NCBI RefSeq assembly: GCF_900637195.1
Contig: NZ_LR134356.1
Span: 2,232,001-2,296,000, forward strand
Source of the DNA: Mycolicibacterium aurum
GTDB taxonomy: Bacteria; Actinomycetota; Actinomycetes; Mycobacteriales; Mycobacteriaceae
Length of the DNA: 64,000 bases
Direction: 5' to 3'
Shown here: positions 26,120 to 35,771 of the stretch, one piece after another
Position numbering within the stretch: the first letter of the stretch is position 1
Layout: every line of letters begins with the position of its first letter
The notes under the pieces: model-generated
Seen by the model: only the letters and a program-made list of their open reading frames with translations
Database searches by the model: none
Told to the model about the DNA's origin: nothing
Translations under genes and position numbers: made by a program

Positions 26120-26524
26120 ATGTCCACCGATACCATGTTCGAGAAGCGCCTGACATCCCTCACCGACACAGCGCTCGGGGTGTTCCGGATCGCCGTCGCG
26201 CTGCTGTTCGCGATGCACGGGACGGCCAAGCTGTTCGGCTGGCCCCAGGGATCACCTGCAGTGCTCGGCGCCTGGCCGATGTGGTGGGCAGGAGTCCTGG
26301 AGGTAGTGCTCGGCGGCCTGATCGCCATCGGCCTGTTCACCAGGGCGGCGGCATTCGTCGCCTCCGGCATGATGGCGGTGGCCTACTTCTGGCGGCATTT
26401 CCCGGACGGCTTCTGGCCCCTTGTCAACGGTGGTGAGTCCGCGGCATTGTTCTGCTTCATATTCCTGCTACTGGTGGTCACCGGGCCAGGGGCACTTGCT
26501 GTTTCGCGCCGACGATCCGACTGA
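26120..26524 (+). CDS. DoxX-family membrane protein
   Basis: Integral membrane protein of 134 residues with four hydrophobic helices. The DoxX pattern is clear: LTDTALGVFRIAVALLFAMHGTAKLFGW near residues 12-39, then WWAGVLEVVLGGLIAIGLFTRAAAF. In M. tuberculosis a DoxX protein works with SodA and SseA in oxidative-stress defence, but many family members are uncharacterised. CGAAAGG precedes the ATG. The SigH-like sigma gene starts 135 nt downstream on the same strand. Confidence 0.82.
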   Translation: MSTDTMFEKRLTSLTDTALGVFRIAVALLFAMHGTAKLFGWPQGSPAVLGAWPMWWAGVLEVVLGGLIAIGLFTRAAAFVASGMMAVAYFWRHFPDGFWPLVNGGESAALFCFIFLLLVVTGPGALAVSRRRSD

Positions 26525-26545
26525 TCCGCTGAATGCACTGCGCGA

Positions 26546-26565
26546 GAAACAACTTCACATGTTTC
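26546..26565. promoter_or_regulatory. Inverted repeat upstream of the sigma-factor gene
   Basis: GAAACA-N8-TGTTTC lies 95 nt before the sigma-factor start, in an unusually AT-rich patch that also repeats CACATGTTT/CACATATGTTT. It may be a repressor site or part of the sigma promoter; nothing more can be said from sequence. Confidence 0.3.
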
Positions 26566-26659
26566 ACATATGTTTGCGTTTCCTATGCACATCTGGCGCT
26601 GCCGACTGCCGGTCATAGGCTGGAATCACCAGTCAGAGAAGCGATGTGGAGGTCAGGCC

Positions 26660-27247
26660 GTGACGGATATGACAGAAGACGCCATCCGGGAACGATTCGA
26701 GCGCGACGCGCTTCCGGTGCTCGACCAGCTGTACCGCGCCGCGCGCCGCTACACCGGCAATGCCGCCGACGCCGAGGACCTGGTGCAGGAGACCATGGCC
26801 AAGGCCTACGGCGCGTTCCACCGGTTCGAGGACGGGACGAACATCCGCGCGTGGCTGCTTCGGATCCTGACCAACACGTGGATCAAGTCCTACCGCAGGG
26901 CGCAGTGCCGCCCCGCCGAGGTGCTCTCCGACGGCATCACCGACGCACAGCTCGCGGCGTCCGCCGGCCACTCCTCGACGGGTATGCAGTCCGCCGAACT
27001 CGCCGCGCTGCAGGCCCTCGGCGACGACGAGGTCCGCGACGCTCTGGAGCAGTTGCGTGAGGACCAGCGCCTGGTGGTGTACTACGCCGACGTGGAAGGC
27101 CTGCGCTACAAGGACATTGCGCTCATCCTCGGGATCCCGGAAGGCACGGTGATGTCCCGTCTGCACCGCGGCCGGCGCGCGCTGCGCGCGCTGTTGGTCG
27201 ACGTCGCGGCCGATCGTGGCTACCTACGGGCCACCTCGGCGGCGTGA
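26660..27247 (+). CDS. ECF sigma factor, SigH-like
   Basis: Extracytoplasmic-function sigma factor of 195 residues. Region 2 runs from about 18 to 82 ([42 protein letters not shown]) and region 4 from about 130 ([38 protein letters not shown]). The sequence closely resembles mycobacterial SigH, including the [10 protein letters not shown] linker, but SigH is normally followed by the anti-sigma RshA and here the next gene is convergent mtr. GGAGG sits 7 nt before the GTG. It is therefore one of the SigH paralogues, without an adjacent anti-sigma gene. Confidence 0.85.
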   Translation: MTDMTEDAIRERFERDALPVLDQLYRAARRYTGNAADAEDLVQETMAKAYGAFHRFEDGTNIRAWLLRILTNTWIKSYRRAQCRPAEVLSDGITDAQLAASAGHSSTGMQSAELAALQALGDDEVRDALEQLREDQRLVVYYADVEGLRYKDIALILGIPEGTVMSRLHRGRRALRALLVDVAADRGYLRATSAA

Positions 27248-27248
27248 C

Positions 27249-27288
27249 AAGCGGTACTGCCGAGGGCGGCGTCGGTCTAGTGCCGCTT
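27249..27288. terminator. Bidirectional stem-loop between sigma gene and mtr
   Basis: AAGCGGTACT pairs with AGTGCCGCTT (one G-U wobble) around a 20-nt loop that can itself fold (CCGA/TCGG). It begins just after the sigma stop and covers the mtr stop codon, so it could terminate transcription from both sides. Confidence 0.5.
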
Positions 27289-28701
27289 CGACGGCGGCCA
27301 GGGCGGCTCCCCGCACAGTGCCAGCAGCGCGTTCTCCACCACCTCGGGCAAGGCGGGATGAATCCAGTACTGGCCGCGCGCCATGTCCTGGGCGGGCAGA
27401 TCGAAAGCCATCGCCTGGATCAGTGGCTGGATGATCGAAGACGCCTGGTGGCCCATGATGTGCGCGCCCAGAAGCAGTCCGGTGTCGTCATCGACGATCA
27501 GCTTCGCGAATCCGGTGTTGTCCTCCATCGCCCAGCCGTACGCGACGTCGCCGTAGTCCTGCACCTTCGAACGAACGCGGTAACCGGCTGCGCGGGCTTC
27601 GTTCTCGGTGAGCCCGACGCAGGCGATCTGGGGCTCCGTGAACACCGCCGAGGGAACGTTGCGGTGGTTGGCCGGCATCAGATTGGCGGTGTCGTCCCAG
27701 TCCTGCAGCAGGTTGTGCTTGACCACCCTGGCCTCGTGGTTGGCCACATGCTTGAGCTGATACGGCGAGCTGACATCGCCGAGCGCGAAGACATTCCGTG
27801 CCGAGGTGCGCTGAAACTCGTCGACCGCGACGAGACCGTCGGTGACCTCGATGCCGGCCTTCTCCGCGTCGAGCAGGTCACCGTTGGGGATCCGGCCGGT
27901 GGCGACGAGCAACGTGTCCGCCTGCAGGGTGGAGCCGTCGTCGAGGTGGAGGGTGACGCCGGATTCGGTGGTGTCCGTTCCGTTGCTGCCCTTCACGATG
28001 TTGCGACGGCTGCGGATCTCCCACTTCTTGCCGGCGATGTCGGTGAACCGTTCGCACAGCGTGTCGTCGCAGTGGGTGAGCATCGTGGTGCCGCGCAGCA
28101 CGATCGTCACCCGCGACCCCAGCGACGAGAAGACGTGCGCGAACTCCGCCGCGACGAAGCCGCCGCCGACGATGACGATGTGTTCGGGAAGATCGGAGAT
28201 GCGCATGATGGTGTCGCTGGTGTGGTGCGCCACGCCGCAGTCGAGGATCGCCGGGGGCACCGTGGCCCGCGCACCCGCTGCGATCACCACCTGCTCGGCG
28301 GTGAACTCGTCACCGTCATCGGTGCGAAGCCGGTATCCGTCACCGGTGTCCGGGCCGGCGAACCGGGTGTGGCTGGCGAAGACCTTCACGTTCGGGGTGG
28401 AGCGCCGATACTGCTCGCCGCCGCTGGCCAGCGGATCGATGCGGCCGAACACCCGCGACACGATGTCGGGCCATCGCACGCCGTCGATGTGTCCGTCGAC
28501 GCCGAAACGGCTTGACTCCCGGATCTGTTGGGCCACCCCCGCGGCGTAGACGAACATCTTGGTCGGGATGCAGCCGACGTTGAGGCAGGTGCCGCCGAAG
28601 ATGCCCTTCTCGCAGATCGCGACGCGCTTGTCGGCGTAGCGTTCGTCGAGAATCGAGTTGCCGGAGCCGGTGCCGATGATCGCGATGTCGAAATCAGCCA
28701 T
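27277..28701 (-). CDS. mtr: Mycothione reductase
   Basis: Flavoprotein disulfide reductase of 474 residues that reduces mycothiol disulfide with NADPH. The FAD motif IIGTGSGNSI near the N-terminus lacks the usual third Gly pattern, as in mycothione reductases. The redox pair is GGTCLNVGCIPTK (Cys 39 and 44), the NADPH-binding motif is VIVGGGFVAAEFA (about 175-187) and the active-site base lies in YWIHPALPEVVENA near the C-terminus. The position next to a hydrolase and mqo matches Rv2855. Its ATG overlaps the end of the hydrolase gene, so the two are co-transcribed. It maintains thiol balance in the cytosol. Confidence 0.92.
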   Translation of the reverse strand: MADFDIAIIGTGSGNSILDERYADKRVAICEKGIFGGTCLNVGCIPTKMFVYAAGVAQQIRESSRFGVDGHIDGVRWPDIVSRVFGRIDPLASGGEQYRRSTPNVKVFASHTRFAGPDTGDGYRLRTDDGDEFTAEQVVIAAGARATVPPAILDCGVAHHTSDTIMRISDLPEHIVIVGGGFVAAEFAHVFSSLGSRVTIVLRGTTMLTHCDDTLCERFTDIAGKKWEIRSRRNIVKGSNGTDTTESGVTLHLDDGSTLQADTLLVATGRIPNGDLLDAEKAGIEVTDGLVAVDEFQRTSARNVFALGDVSSPYQLKHVANHEARVVKHNLLQDWDDTANLMPANHRNVPSAVFTEPQIACVGLTENEARAAGYRVRSKVQDYGDVAYGWAMEDNTGFAKLIVDDDTGLLLGAHIMGHQASSIIQPLIQAMAFDLPAQDMARGQYWIHPALPEVVENALLALCGEPPWPPSKRH

Positions 28702-29719
28702 GTCCTGCGCTTCCGTCTGAGGGTGGTGGATTCGTCGAAGTGTCGGCCAGCCAGCGGTCCAGCCAGCGGTCCAGCTCGTCGTAGGCGTCGCGTCTGGGCG
28801 TCGGCAGCGACAGGAACACGTCGTGTTTGGCGTCGACGATCGGCACCACTGTGGACCGGTTGCCGATGCATCCCGCCCAGCGCGCGATCTGCGCCACGTC
28901 TAGCACGGCGTCACCGCGCTGGATCAGCTCAGGGTCGGCGGCTTCGCGCACGCTGCGGTCCGACCGCAGGATCAGGTTCGGCACACCGACATCGAGGCCC
29001 CGGTGCAGCCTCGCCTGGCCGCGCCGGATGGCGTGGATCCATCCGAAGGTGACGGGGAAGCCGCCGACGGGCTTCCAGTCCAGGTTGTAGTCGAAGTCGC
29101 CGGCGAAGTCGCGGTGCAGCGTGGTGCCGTAGCCGCCGCCGGCGGTGGGGCGCCGGACCACCGAGTGCTTGCGCAACCGGCGCATGGCGAGGATCGCCGC
29201 CGATGCCGGCGGTGTGCGCAATATCGCATGCCCCTGCAGATCCAGCCACGGGCTGTTGAGGATCAGACCCGAGACCCCCGACCCCGGGGTGGCCCACCGC
29301 GCCCGCAGTCGGTCCAGCCACAGGGACACGACCAGCCCGCCGGCCGAGTGCCCATAGACCAGCACCTGCGCCGGTGACACCGCCCCGATGACGTCGAGTG
29401 CGCGCTCCAGTTCGACGTCGTAGCGAGACAGGTCGGTGGTGAAGTGGGGAGTCTGCCCAGTGCGGTGTGAGCGCCCGCATTTGTGCAGGTCCAAGGCGTA
29501 GAAAGCGAACCCGCGAGCGGCGAAATGGTCCGCCAGCTCGGTGTTGAAGAAGTAGTCGGTGAAGCCGTGCACCATCAGCACCGCGTGGCGGGCCGACGGG
29601 TCGGCCGCACCGCGCCGCACCAGCGTCGCCTCCAGCTCACCCTCGCCGTCGGGGTCGGGACCGAGCGCGAAGGTGCGCTGCCAGTAGCCGGGCAGCACGT
29701 CGGGATCCCATCCGGACAC
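28694..29719 (-). CDS. Alpha/beta hydrolase (monoacylglycerol-lipase-like)
   Basis: Hydrolase of about 341 residues. It has an oxyanion-hole segment VLMVHGFTDYFFNTELADHFAARGFAFYALDLHKCGRS, typical of the Hydrolase_4 group, and the nucleophile elbow VYGHSAGGL. The C-terminal His is likely in DAKHDVF. It corresponds by position to Rv2854. The GTG giving MSGWDPDVLPGYW is chosen because AGGGTGG lies 6 nt upstream; another GTG 9 nt earlier is possible. The reading frame stays open further upstream, but that part runs into the divergent mqo gene and is not used. It is the first gene of a two-gene operon with mtr. Confidence 0.8.
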   Translation of the reverse strand: MSGWDPDVLPGYWQRTFALGPDPDGEGELEATLVRRGAADPSARHAVLMVHGFTDYFFNTELADHFAARGFAFYALDLHKCGRSHRTGQTPHFTTDLSRYDVELERALDVIGAVSPAQVLVYGHSAGGLVVSLWLDRLRARWATPGSGVSGLILNSPWLDLQGHAILRTPPASAAILAMRRLRKHSVVRRPTAGGGYGTTLHRDFAGDFDYNLDWKPVGGFPVTFGWIHAIRRGQARLHRGLDVGVPNLILRSDRSVREAADPELIQRGDAVLDVAQIARWAGCIGNRSTVVPIVDAKHDVFLSLPTPRRDAYDELDRWLDRWLADTSTNPPPSDGSAGHG

Positions 29720-29858
29720 GACAGCCACCCTAGTGCCGTGTAGCGGCCGCGGAGCGGCCCGGGCAGTGGTCGCCACGTTGCGGCCCGGCCCGGCGGGATA
29801 ACCTGAACACCGGTAAGCCGTGTGCAGCGGACCGCGATGACGAAGGACCCACGAAAAG

Positions 29859-31415
29859 GTGTCAGAACCAGAGAAGACCGACGTCCTGCTGGTCGGGGCG
29901 GGCATCATGAGCGCCACCCTCAGCACGTTGCTGCGGTTGTTGGAGCCGAGTTGGTCGATGACGTTGGTCGAACGCCTCGACGGTGCGGCGGCCGAGAGCA
30001 GCGACCCGTGGAACAACGCAGGCACCGGGCATTCGGCGCTGTGCGAACTGAACTACACGCCCGCACGTCCCGACGGCTCGATCGACATCGCCAAGGCGGT
30101 GAACGTCAACGAGCAGTTCCAGGTGTCCCGTCAGTTCTGGACCTACGCCGTCGAGAACGGCGTCATCCCCGATGTCCGCAGCTTCCTCAACCCCATCCCG
30201 CACGTCAGCTTCGTCAGCGGCGCGGACAACGTCGACTATCTCAAGCGTCGGCATGAGGCTCTGGTCGGTAACCCGCTGTTCGCGACCATGGAGTTCATCG
30301 ACGACAGCGACGAGTTCGCCCGCCGGCTGCCGCTGATGGCCGAGAAGCGCGACTTCTCGGACCCCGTCGGCCTGAACTGGACGCAGGACGGCACCGACGT
30401 GGACTTCGGGTCGCTGTCGCGGCAGCTCTTCGGGTTCGGCGCCAAGCAGGGGCTGGACACCCTCTTCGGGCATGAGGTCACCGACCTCAAGCAGAACTCG
30501 GACTCGTCGTGGACGGTCAAGGTCACCAACAGGCGCACGGGGCGCAAGCGTGTGTTCCAGTCGAAGTTCGTCTTCGTCGGCGCGGGCGGGGGCGCGCTGC
30601 CGCTGCTGCAGAAGGCGGGCATCAAGGAGGCCAAGGGGTTCGGCGGCTTCCCTGTCGGCGGTCAGTGGCTGCGGACCGGCAATGCAGAGCTGGCAGCCAA
30701 GCACCAGGCCAAGGTCTACGGGCTGCCGCCGCTGGGCGCCCCGCCGATGTCGGTGCCGCACCTGGACACCCGCGTCATCAACGAGAAGTCGTGGTTGCTG
30801 TTCGGTCCGTTCGCGGGCTGGTCGCCGAAGTTCCTCAAGCAGGGCAAGGTCACCGATCTGCCGTTCTCGGTGCGGCCAGACAACCTGGTCTCGATGCTCG
30901 GCGTCGGGCTCACCGAGATGGGGCTGCTGAAGTATCTGATCGGGCAGCTGCTGCTGAGCGAGTCGGCCAGGGTGGAGAACCTGCGCGACTTCGCGCCCAG
31001 CGCCAGGGACTCGGACTGGGAGCTCGACATCGCGGGACAGCGCGTCCAGGTGATCCGCAAGGCCAAGGGCAAGGGCGGGGTGCTGGAGTTCGGCACCACC
31101 GTGCTCTCGGCAGCCGACGGCAGCATCGCCGGACTGCTCGGCGCCTCGCCGGGCGCGTCGACTGCGGTACCGGCGATGTTCGACGTGATGAAGCGGTGCT
31201 TCCCCGATCGGTACGCCGGGTGGGAGCCCAAGCTCAAGGAGATGGTGCCGTCCCTGGGCACCCCGTTGTCCACCGAGCCGGCGTTGTTCGACGAGGTATG
31301 GGCGCACGGCACCAAGGTGCTCAAGCTGGACAAGCCTGCCAGCGTCGTGCCCGCCACGGCGGCAGACGAATCCACTGCGGGCACCGAGCATTCCCCGACG
31401 GCGGCGACCGTTTGA
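29859..31415 (+). CDS. mqo: Malate:quinone oxidoreductase
   Basis: FAD-dependent, membrane-associated malate dehydrogenase of 518 residues that oxidises malate to oxaloacetate and passes electrons to the quinone pool. The dinucleotide motif [18 protein letters not shown] (about 9-26), [20 protein letters not shown] and [13 protein letters not shown] are characteristic of Mqo. The C-terminus is extended by about 25 Ala/Thr-rich residues. GAAAAG overlaps just upstream of the GTG. It is divergent from the hydrolase/mtr pair, and the GNAT gene follows after 13 nt. Confidence 0.92.
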   Translation: MSEPEKTDVLLVGAGIMSATLSTLLRLLEPSWSMTLVERLDGAAAESSDPWNNAGTGHSALCELNYTPARPDGSIDIAKAVNVNEQFQVSRQFWTYAVENGVIPDVRSFLNPIPHVSFVSGADNVDYLKRRHEALVGNPLFATMEFIDDSDEFARRLPLMAEKRDFSDPVGLNWTQDGTDVDFGSLSRQLFGFGAKQGLDTLFGHEVTDLKQNSDSSWTVKVTNRRTGRKRVFQSKFVFVGAGGGALPLLQKAGIKEAKGFGGFPVGGQWLRTGNAELAAKHQAKVYGLPPLGAPPMSVPHLDTRVINEKSWLLFGPFAGWSPKFLKQGKVTDLPFSVRPDNLVSMLGVGLTEMGLLKYLIGQLLLSESARVENLRDFAPSARDSDWELDIAGQRVQVIRKAKGKGGVLEFGTTVLSAADGSIAGLLGASPGASTAVPAMFDVMKRCFPDRYAGWEPKLKEMVPSLGTPLSTEPALFDEVWAHGTKVLKLDKPASVVPATAADESTAGTEHSPTAATV

Positions 31416-31428
31416 CGAAGGTCGCCGG

Positions 31429-31875
31429 ATGACAGTGGCGCTGCGCCGCAGCTGGGCCCAGGACTTGGACGCCGTAACGCTCTACGAGCTGCTGAAGCTG
31501 CGGGTCGAGGTGTTCGTCGTCGAACAGGCGACCCCGTATCCCGAACTCGATGGCCGTGACCTGCTTGCCGAGACGCGCCATTTCTGGCTGGAAAGCCCTG
31601 AAGGACAAGTCATTTCCACACTTCGATTGATGGAGGAACACCCCGGCGGTCAAAAGGCCTTCCGGATCGGGCGGGTGTGTACCAAGCGCAGCGACCGCGG
31701 ACACGGGCACACCGCGCGACTCCTTGCGGCCGCGCTGGCCGAGGTCGGCGACTACCCGTGCCACATCAACGCGCAGACGTACCTGGAGGAGATGTACGGC
31801 AGGCACGGGTTCGTGCGGGTCGGCGACGAGTTCCTCGACGACGGCATCCCGCACGTCGCGATGGTGAAGCCGTGA
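31429..31875 (+). CDS. GNAT acetyltransferase (ElaA family)
   Basis: N-acetyltransferase of 148 residues, cytosolic. The ElaA-type opening [26 protein letters not shown] and the acetyl-CoA-binding stretch [20 protein letters not shown] (about 82-101) are visible. It matches Rv2851c by position. Its stop overlaps the GTG of the chelatase gene, so it is translated with the cobalamin run, though no link to cobalamin is known. The substrate is unknown. Confidence 0.82.
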   Translation: MTVALRRSWAQDLDAVTLYELLKLRVEVFVVEQATPYPELDGRDLLAETRHFWLESPEGQVISTLRLMEEHPGGQKAFRIGRVCTKRSDRGHGHTARLLAAALAEVGDYPCHINAQTYLEEMYGRHGFVRVGDEFLDDGIPHVAMVKP

Positions 31876-33779
31876 CGGCCGCCGGCGTGTCCCCGCCGAT
31901 CTACCCGTTCAGTGCGGTCATCGGACACGACCGGTTGCGGCTGGCGCTGGTGCTGTGCGCGGTGCGCCCCGACATCGGGGGAGTCCTGATCCGAGGCGAG
32001 AAGGGCACGGCGAAATCGACCGCGGTGCGTGGCCTTGCCCACGTCCTGGCCCTGGCGTTCTCGGCTTCCGGTGACGACGGCGGGCAACTGGTGGAGCTGC
32101 CGATCGGCGCCACCGAGGACCGTGTGGTCGGCTCACTCGACCTGCAGAAGGTGCTGCGGGACGGTGAGCACGCATTCTCTCCGGGTCTGCTGGCGCGGGC
32201 ACACCGCGGTGTCCTCTACGTCGATGAGGTCAACCTGCTGCACGACCACCTGGTCGACGTGCTGCTCGACGCGGCGGCGATGGGCCGGGTGCACATCGAG
32301 CGCGACGGCGTCTCCCACAGCCACGAGTCGAAGTTCATGCTCGTCGGCACCATGAATCCCGAAGAGGGGGAACTGCGCCCGCAGCTCCTCGACCGGTTCG
32401 GGCTGACCGTCGACGTGGCCGCCTCCCGCGATGTGGACGTGCGCGCCGACGTGATCCGGACCCGTCTGTCCTACGAGGCCGACCCCGTCGCGTTCGCCGA
32501 GCGATACGCCGACGCGGACGCCGACCTGGCCGCACGCATCGCGCAGGCACGAGCGGTGCTGCCCGACGTCGTGTTGCCGGACAAGGAGTTACGACGGATC
32601 GCCGCGCTGTGCGCCGCCTTCGACGTCGACGGGATGCGCGCCGACCTCGTGGTGGCGCGCACGGCCGTGGCGCACGCGGCATGGCGTGGTGCCACCACCG
32701 TGGAGGAAGACGACATCCGGGTGGCGGCTGAACTGGCGCTGCCGCACCGTCGTCGGCGCGACCCGTTCGACGACCCGGGACTGGACCCGGACCGCCTCGA
32801 CGAGGCGATGGATCAGGCGGGGGAATCGGCCGACGCCGGGTCCGCTCCCGACGACGATCCCGATCCCGACCCAGAGACCGACCCGCCCGGCGGTGGCGCG
32901 CCGGATACCGACGGATCCTCCGGCGACGATGCACCGCAACGGAATTCGTCTGCGCCCACCGGGCAGAGCGCCCCGCCGTCGGCGACGTTCAAGGCCAAGA
33001 CCCTGGTCGTGCCCGGTGTCGGCGACGGCGCCCCCGGCCGACGGTCCCGGGCCCGCAACCGGACCGGCACGGTCATCTCCTCGACACCGGACGCCGATTC
33101 CGGCCACGGTATGCATGTGTTCGCAACGCTGCTCGCGGCGGCCGGGCGGCAAGCCGGCCGTGGTGCGGTGCGTCCCGGCCCCGACGACGTGCGGCGTGCG
33201 GTGCGCGAAGGGCGTGAGGGCAACCTGGTGATCTTCGTCGTCGACGCTTCCGGGTCGATGGCTGCCCGGGACCGGATGTCAGCGGTCAGCGGCGCGACGC
33301 TGTCGCTCCTGCGGGACGCCTACCAGCGCAGGGACAAGGTCGCGGTCATCACCTTCCGTCAGCAGGACGCCCAGGTGCTGTTGCCGCCGACCTCGTCGGT
33401 GTACATCGCCAGCCGACGGCTGGCCCGCTTCGACACCGGAGGCAGAACTCCACTGGCGCAGGGGATTCTGGCCGCCCGCGACATGGTCGTGCGCGAACGT
33501 GCCAGGGACAGGGCGCGCCGGAGCCTGGTCGTGGTGCTGACCGACGGTCGCGCCACCGGCGGCCCCGACCCTCTCGGGCGGACGCGCGCCGCGGCGGCGC
33601 GGCTGGTGGCCGAGGGGGCGGCCGCTGTCGTGGTGGACTGCGAGACCTCCTATATCCGACTCGATTTGGCCGAGGACCTGGCGCGGCATCTGGGCGCCCC
33701 CGCAGTGCGCCTGGACGCGTTGCGGTCCGACAACCTGACCGCCCTGGTGAAGGCGCAAGCCGACCGGGGCGCAGCGTGA
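31872..33779 (+). CDS. Magnesium/cobalt chelatase-type fused ChlI-ChlD subunit
   Basis: AAA+ and von Willebrand A protein of 635 residues. The N-terminal ChlI-like ATPase has Walker [11 protein letters not shown] (41-50), Walker [12 protein letters not shown] and sensor [20 protein letters not shown]. An acidic/proline-rich linker (about 310-370, [15 protein letters not shown]) leads to the C-terminal vWA domain with the MIDAS motif DASGSMA near 457. Chelatase I and D functions are thus in one chain, as in Rv2850c. Adjacent to cobO, cobB and cysG, it may serve cobalt insertion with CobN, which is not in the window. Confidence 0.85.
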   Translation: MTAAGVSPPIYPFSAVIGHDRLRLALVLCAVRPDIGGVLIRGEKGTAKSTAVRGLAHVLALAFSASGDDGGQLVELPIGATEDRVVGSLDLQKVLRDGEHAFSPGLLARAHRGVLYVDEVNLLHDHLVDVLLDAAAMGRVHIERDGVSHSHESKFMLVGTMNPEEGELRPQLLDRFGLTVDVAASRDVDVRADVIRTRLSYEADPVAFAERYADADADLAARIAQARAVLPDVVLPDKELRRIAALCAAFDVDGMRADLVVARTAVAHAAWRGATTVEEDDIRVAAELALPHRRRRDPFDDPGLDPDRLDEAMDQAGESADAGSAPDDDPDPDPETDPPGGGAPDTDGSSGDDAPQRNSSAPTGQSAPPSATFKAKTLVVPGVGDGAPGRRSRARNRTGTVISSTPDADSGHGMHVFATLLAAAGRQAGRGAVRPGPDDVRRAVREGREGNLVIFVVDASGSMAARDRMSAVSGATLSLLRDAYQRRDKVAVITFRQQDAQVLLPPTSSVYIASRRLARFDTGGRTPLAQGILAARDMVVRERARDRARRSLVVVLTDGRATGGPDPLGRTRAAAARLVAEGAAAVVVDCETSYIRLDLAEDLARHLGAPAVRLDALRSDNLTALVKAQADRGAA

Positions 33780-33792
33780 GAAGGGTGAAGCG

Positions 33793-34407
33793 ATGCCTCA
33801 GGGTCAACCGCTGACCGTTCCCGCCGACGGGCTGACCACGCGGGCGCGACGCAACGCCCCGCTGCTCGCGGTCCACACCGGCCCGGGCAAGGGCAAGTCC
33901 ACGGCCGCGTTCGGCATGGCGCTGCGCGCGTGGAACCAGGGCTTCAGTGTCGCGGTCTTCCAGTTCGTCAAGAGCGCCAAGTGGAAGGTCGGCGAGGAGA
34001 CCGCGCTGAGCGAACTGGGCCGCGTCCACGACGAACGCGGCGTCGGCGGCCCCGTCGAGTGGCACAAGATGGGCGCGGGCTGGTCCTGGACGCGCAAGCC
34101 CGGCACCGAGATCGACCACGCTGCCGCAGCGGCCGACGGCTGGGCCGAGATCTCGCGTCGGCTGGCCGACGAGCGTCACGACTTCTATGTGCTCGACGAG
34201 TTCACCTATCCGCTGAAGTGGGGATGGGTGGACACCGACGACGTCGTCGAGGTCCTCGTGTCGCGTCCGGGCACCCAGCACGTGGTGATCACCGGCCGTG
34301 ACGCGCCACCCGCGCTGCTGGACGCCGCGGATCTGGTCACCGAGATGACCAAGGTCAAGCACCCGATGGATGCGGGCCGCAAGGGCCAGAAGGGCATCGA
34401 GTGGTGA
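33793..34407 (+). CDS. cobO: Corrinoid adenosyltransferase
   Basis: ATP:co(I)rrinoid adenosyltransferase of 204 residues that adds the 5'-deoxyadenosyl ligand in adenosylcobalamin synthesis. The P-loop THTGPGKGKST-like segment (HTGPGKGKSTAAFGMALRAW, about 27-46) and DFYVLDEFTYPLKWGWVD are CobA/CobO hallmarks. GAAGGGTGAAGCG precedes the ATG. It matches Rv2849c. The cobB start overlaps its stop. Confidence 0.92.
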   Translation: MPQGQPLTVPADGLTTRARRNAPLLAVHTGPGKGKSTAAFGMALRAWNQGFSVAVFQFVKSAKWKVGEETALSELGRVHDERGVGGPVEWHKMGAGWSWTRKPGTEIDHAAAAADGWAEISRRLADERHDFYVLDEFTYPLKWGWVDTDDVVEVLVSRPGTQHVVITGRDAPPALLDAADLVTEMTKVKHPMDAGRKGQKGIEW

Positions 34408-35771
34408 GCACTCCCGCGGTGGTGATCGCGGCGCCGGCGTCGGGCAGCGGAAAGACGACCGTCGCCACGGGATTGATGGGTGCGCTCCGTCAGGCAGGCC
34501 ACCGGGTGGCCCCGTTCAAGATCGGTCCGGATTTCATCGATCCCGGGTACCACGCGCTGGCGTCCGGTCGGCCGGGTCGCAATCTGGACTCGGTGCTTGT
34601 CGGGGAGCCCCTGATCGGCCCGCTGTTCCGGCACGGCAGCGACGACGCCGACATCGCGGTCGTCGAAGGCGTGATGGGTCTGTTCGACGGCCGTATCGGC
34701 GGCGCCATGACCGGTATCCCGCGGGGTTCCACCGCGCACGTCGCCACGCTCTTGAGCGCGCCCGTCGTGCTGGTCGTCGACGCCCGTGGCCAAAGTCACA
34801 GTGTCGCAGCCCTGTTGCACGGATTCGCCACGTTCGACCCCTCGGTGCGCCTGGCCGGGGTGATCCTCAACCGCGTCGGGTCCGCCCGCCACGACGAGGT
34901 GCTGAGGCAGGCCTGTGAGCAGGCCGGGGTTGCGGTGCTCGGGTCGATCCCGCGCGCCGCGGAGCTCTCGGTGCCTTCCCGTCATCTGGGCCTGGTGACC
35001 GCGACGGAGCACGGCCGCAGAGCCGCCGACGCGGTGCACGCCATGACGGAGTTGGTGGCCCGGCACGTGGACCTCGGCGCCATCGTGGCGGTCGCCGCGA
35101 GCCGGGTCGCCGATCAACCGTGGACACCCGCCCAGTTCCCGTCGCTGCCTGAGGCCGTGCCGGTCGCGCTGGCGGCAGGCAAGGCGTTCACCTTCGGCTA
35201 CGCCGAACACCGGGAACTGCTGTGCGCCGCCGGCGCCGACGTGGTCGACTTCGACCCGCTGTGCGACCCGCTGCCGCCCTCGGCGGCTGCGCTGGTCCTG
35301 CCAGGCGGGTTCCCCGAGGAGTTCGGCAGCGAGCTGTCGGCCAACGAGCTGGTGCGCGCCCAGATCAGGACGCTGGCCTCGCGCGGTGCGCCGGTGCACG
35401 CGGAGTGCGCCGGGTTGACCTATCTGGTCGACGACCTCGACGGGCACCCGATGTGCGGCGTGCTGGCCGGGTCGGCGTCGTTCACCTCAACTCTCACGCT
35501 CGGGTATCGCGATGCCGTCGCGATGGTGGACTCGTCGCTGCACAGCCTCGGTGACCGTACGGTGGGTCACGAATTCCACCGCACCACAGTGCAATTCGCC
35601 GATGATCGGCGACCTGCATGGCGGTACACCGGCCGGGCGGGTCAGGTGGTCGAGGATGGGGCGGTGCTCGGCGGCGTGCACGCCGGCTATCTGCACACCC
35701 ATCCCGCGGCCCATCCCCAGGCGATCGCGCGGTTCGTCGCATCCGCGGCAACCTCTAAACTCGCCGGGTGA
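34404..35771 (+). CDS. cobB: Cobyrinic acid a,c-diamide synthase (hydrogenobyrinate synthase)
   Basis: ATP- and glutamine-dependent amidase of 455 residues that amidates the a and c side chains of (hydrogeno)cobyrinic acid. The N-terminal dethiobiotin-synthetase-like ATPase has the P-loop APASGSGKTT (10-19) and KIGPDFIDPGYH. The C-terminal glutamine amidotransferase has VLPGGFPEEF and the nucleophile in HAECAGLTYL (Cys about 335). The GTG shown has a 4-nt overlap with cobO; a GTG immediately before it would also work. It matches Rv2848c. Confidence 0.92.
   Translation: MSTPAVVIAAPASGSGKTTVATGLMGALRQAGHRVAPFKIGPDFIDPGYHALASGRPGRNLDSVLVGEPLIGPLFRHGSDDADIAVVEGVMGLFDGRIGGAMTGIPRGSTAHVATLLSAPVVLVVDARGQSHSVAALLHGFATFDPSVRLAGVILNRVGSARHDEVLRQACEQAGVAVLGSIPRAAELSVPSRHLGLVTATEHGRRAADAVHAMTELVARHVDLGAIVAVAASRVADQPWTPAQFPSLPEAVPVALAAGKAFTFGYAEHRELLCAAGADVVDFDPLCDPLPPSAAALVLPGGFPEEFGSELSANELVRAQIRTLASRGAPVHAECAGLTYLVDDLDGHPMCGVLAGSASFTSTLTLGYRDAVAMVDSSLHSLGDRTVGHEFHRTTVQFADDRRPAWRYTGRAGQVVEDGAVLGGVHAGYLHTHPAAHPQAIARFVASAATSKLAG

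Noticed and set aside
27244..28515. 423-codon plus-strand frame over mtr
   Set aside because: Antisense composition only; mycothione reductase motifs are complete on the minus strand.
29862..31391. 509-codon minus-strand frame over mqo
   Set aside because: No domain; mirrors the codon bias of mqo.
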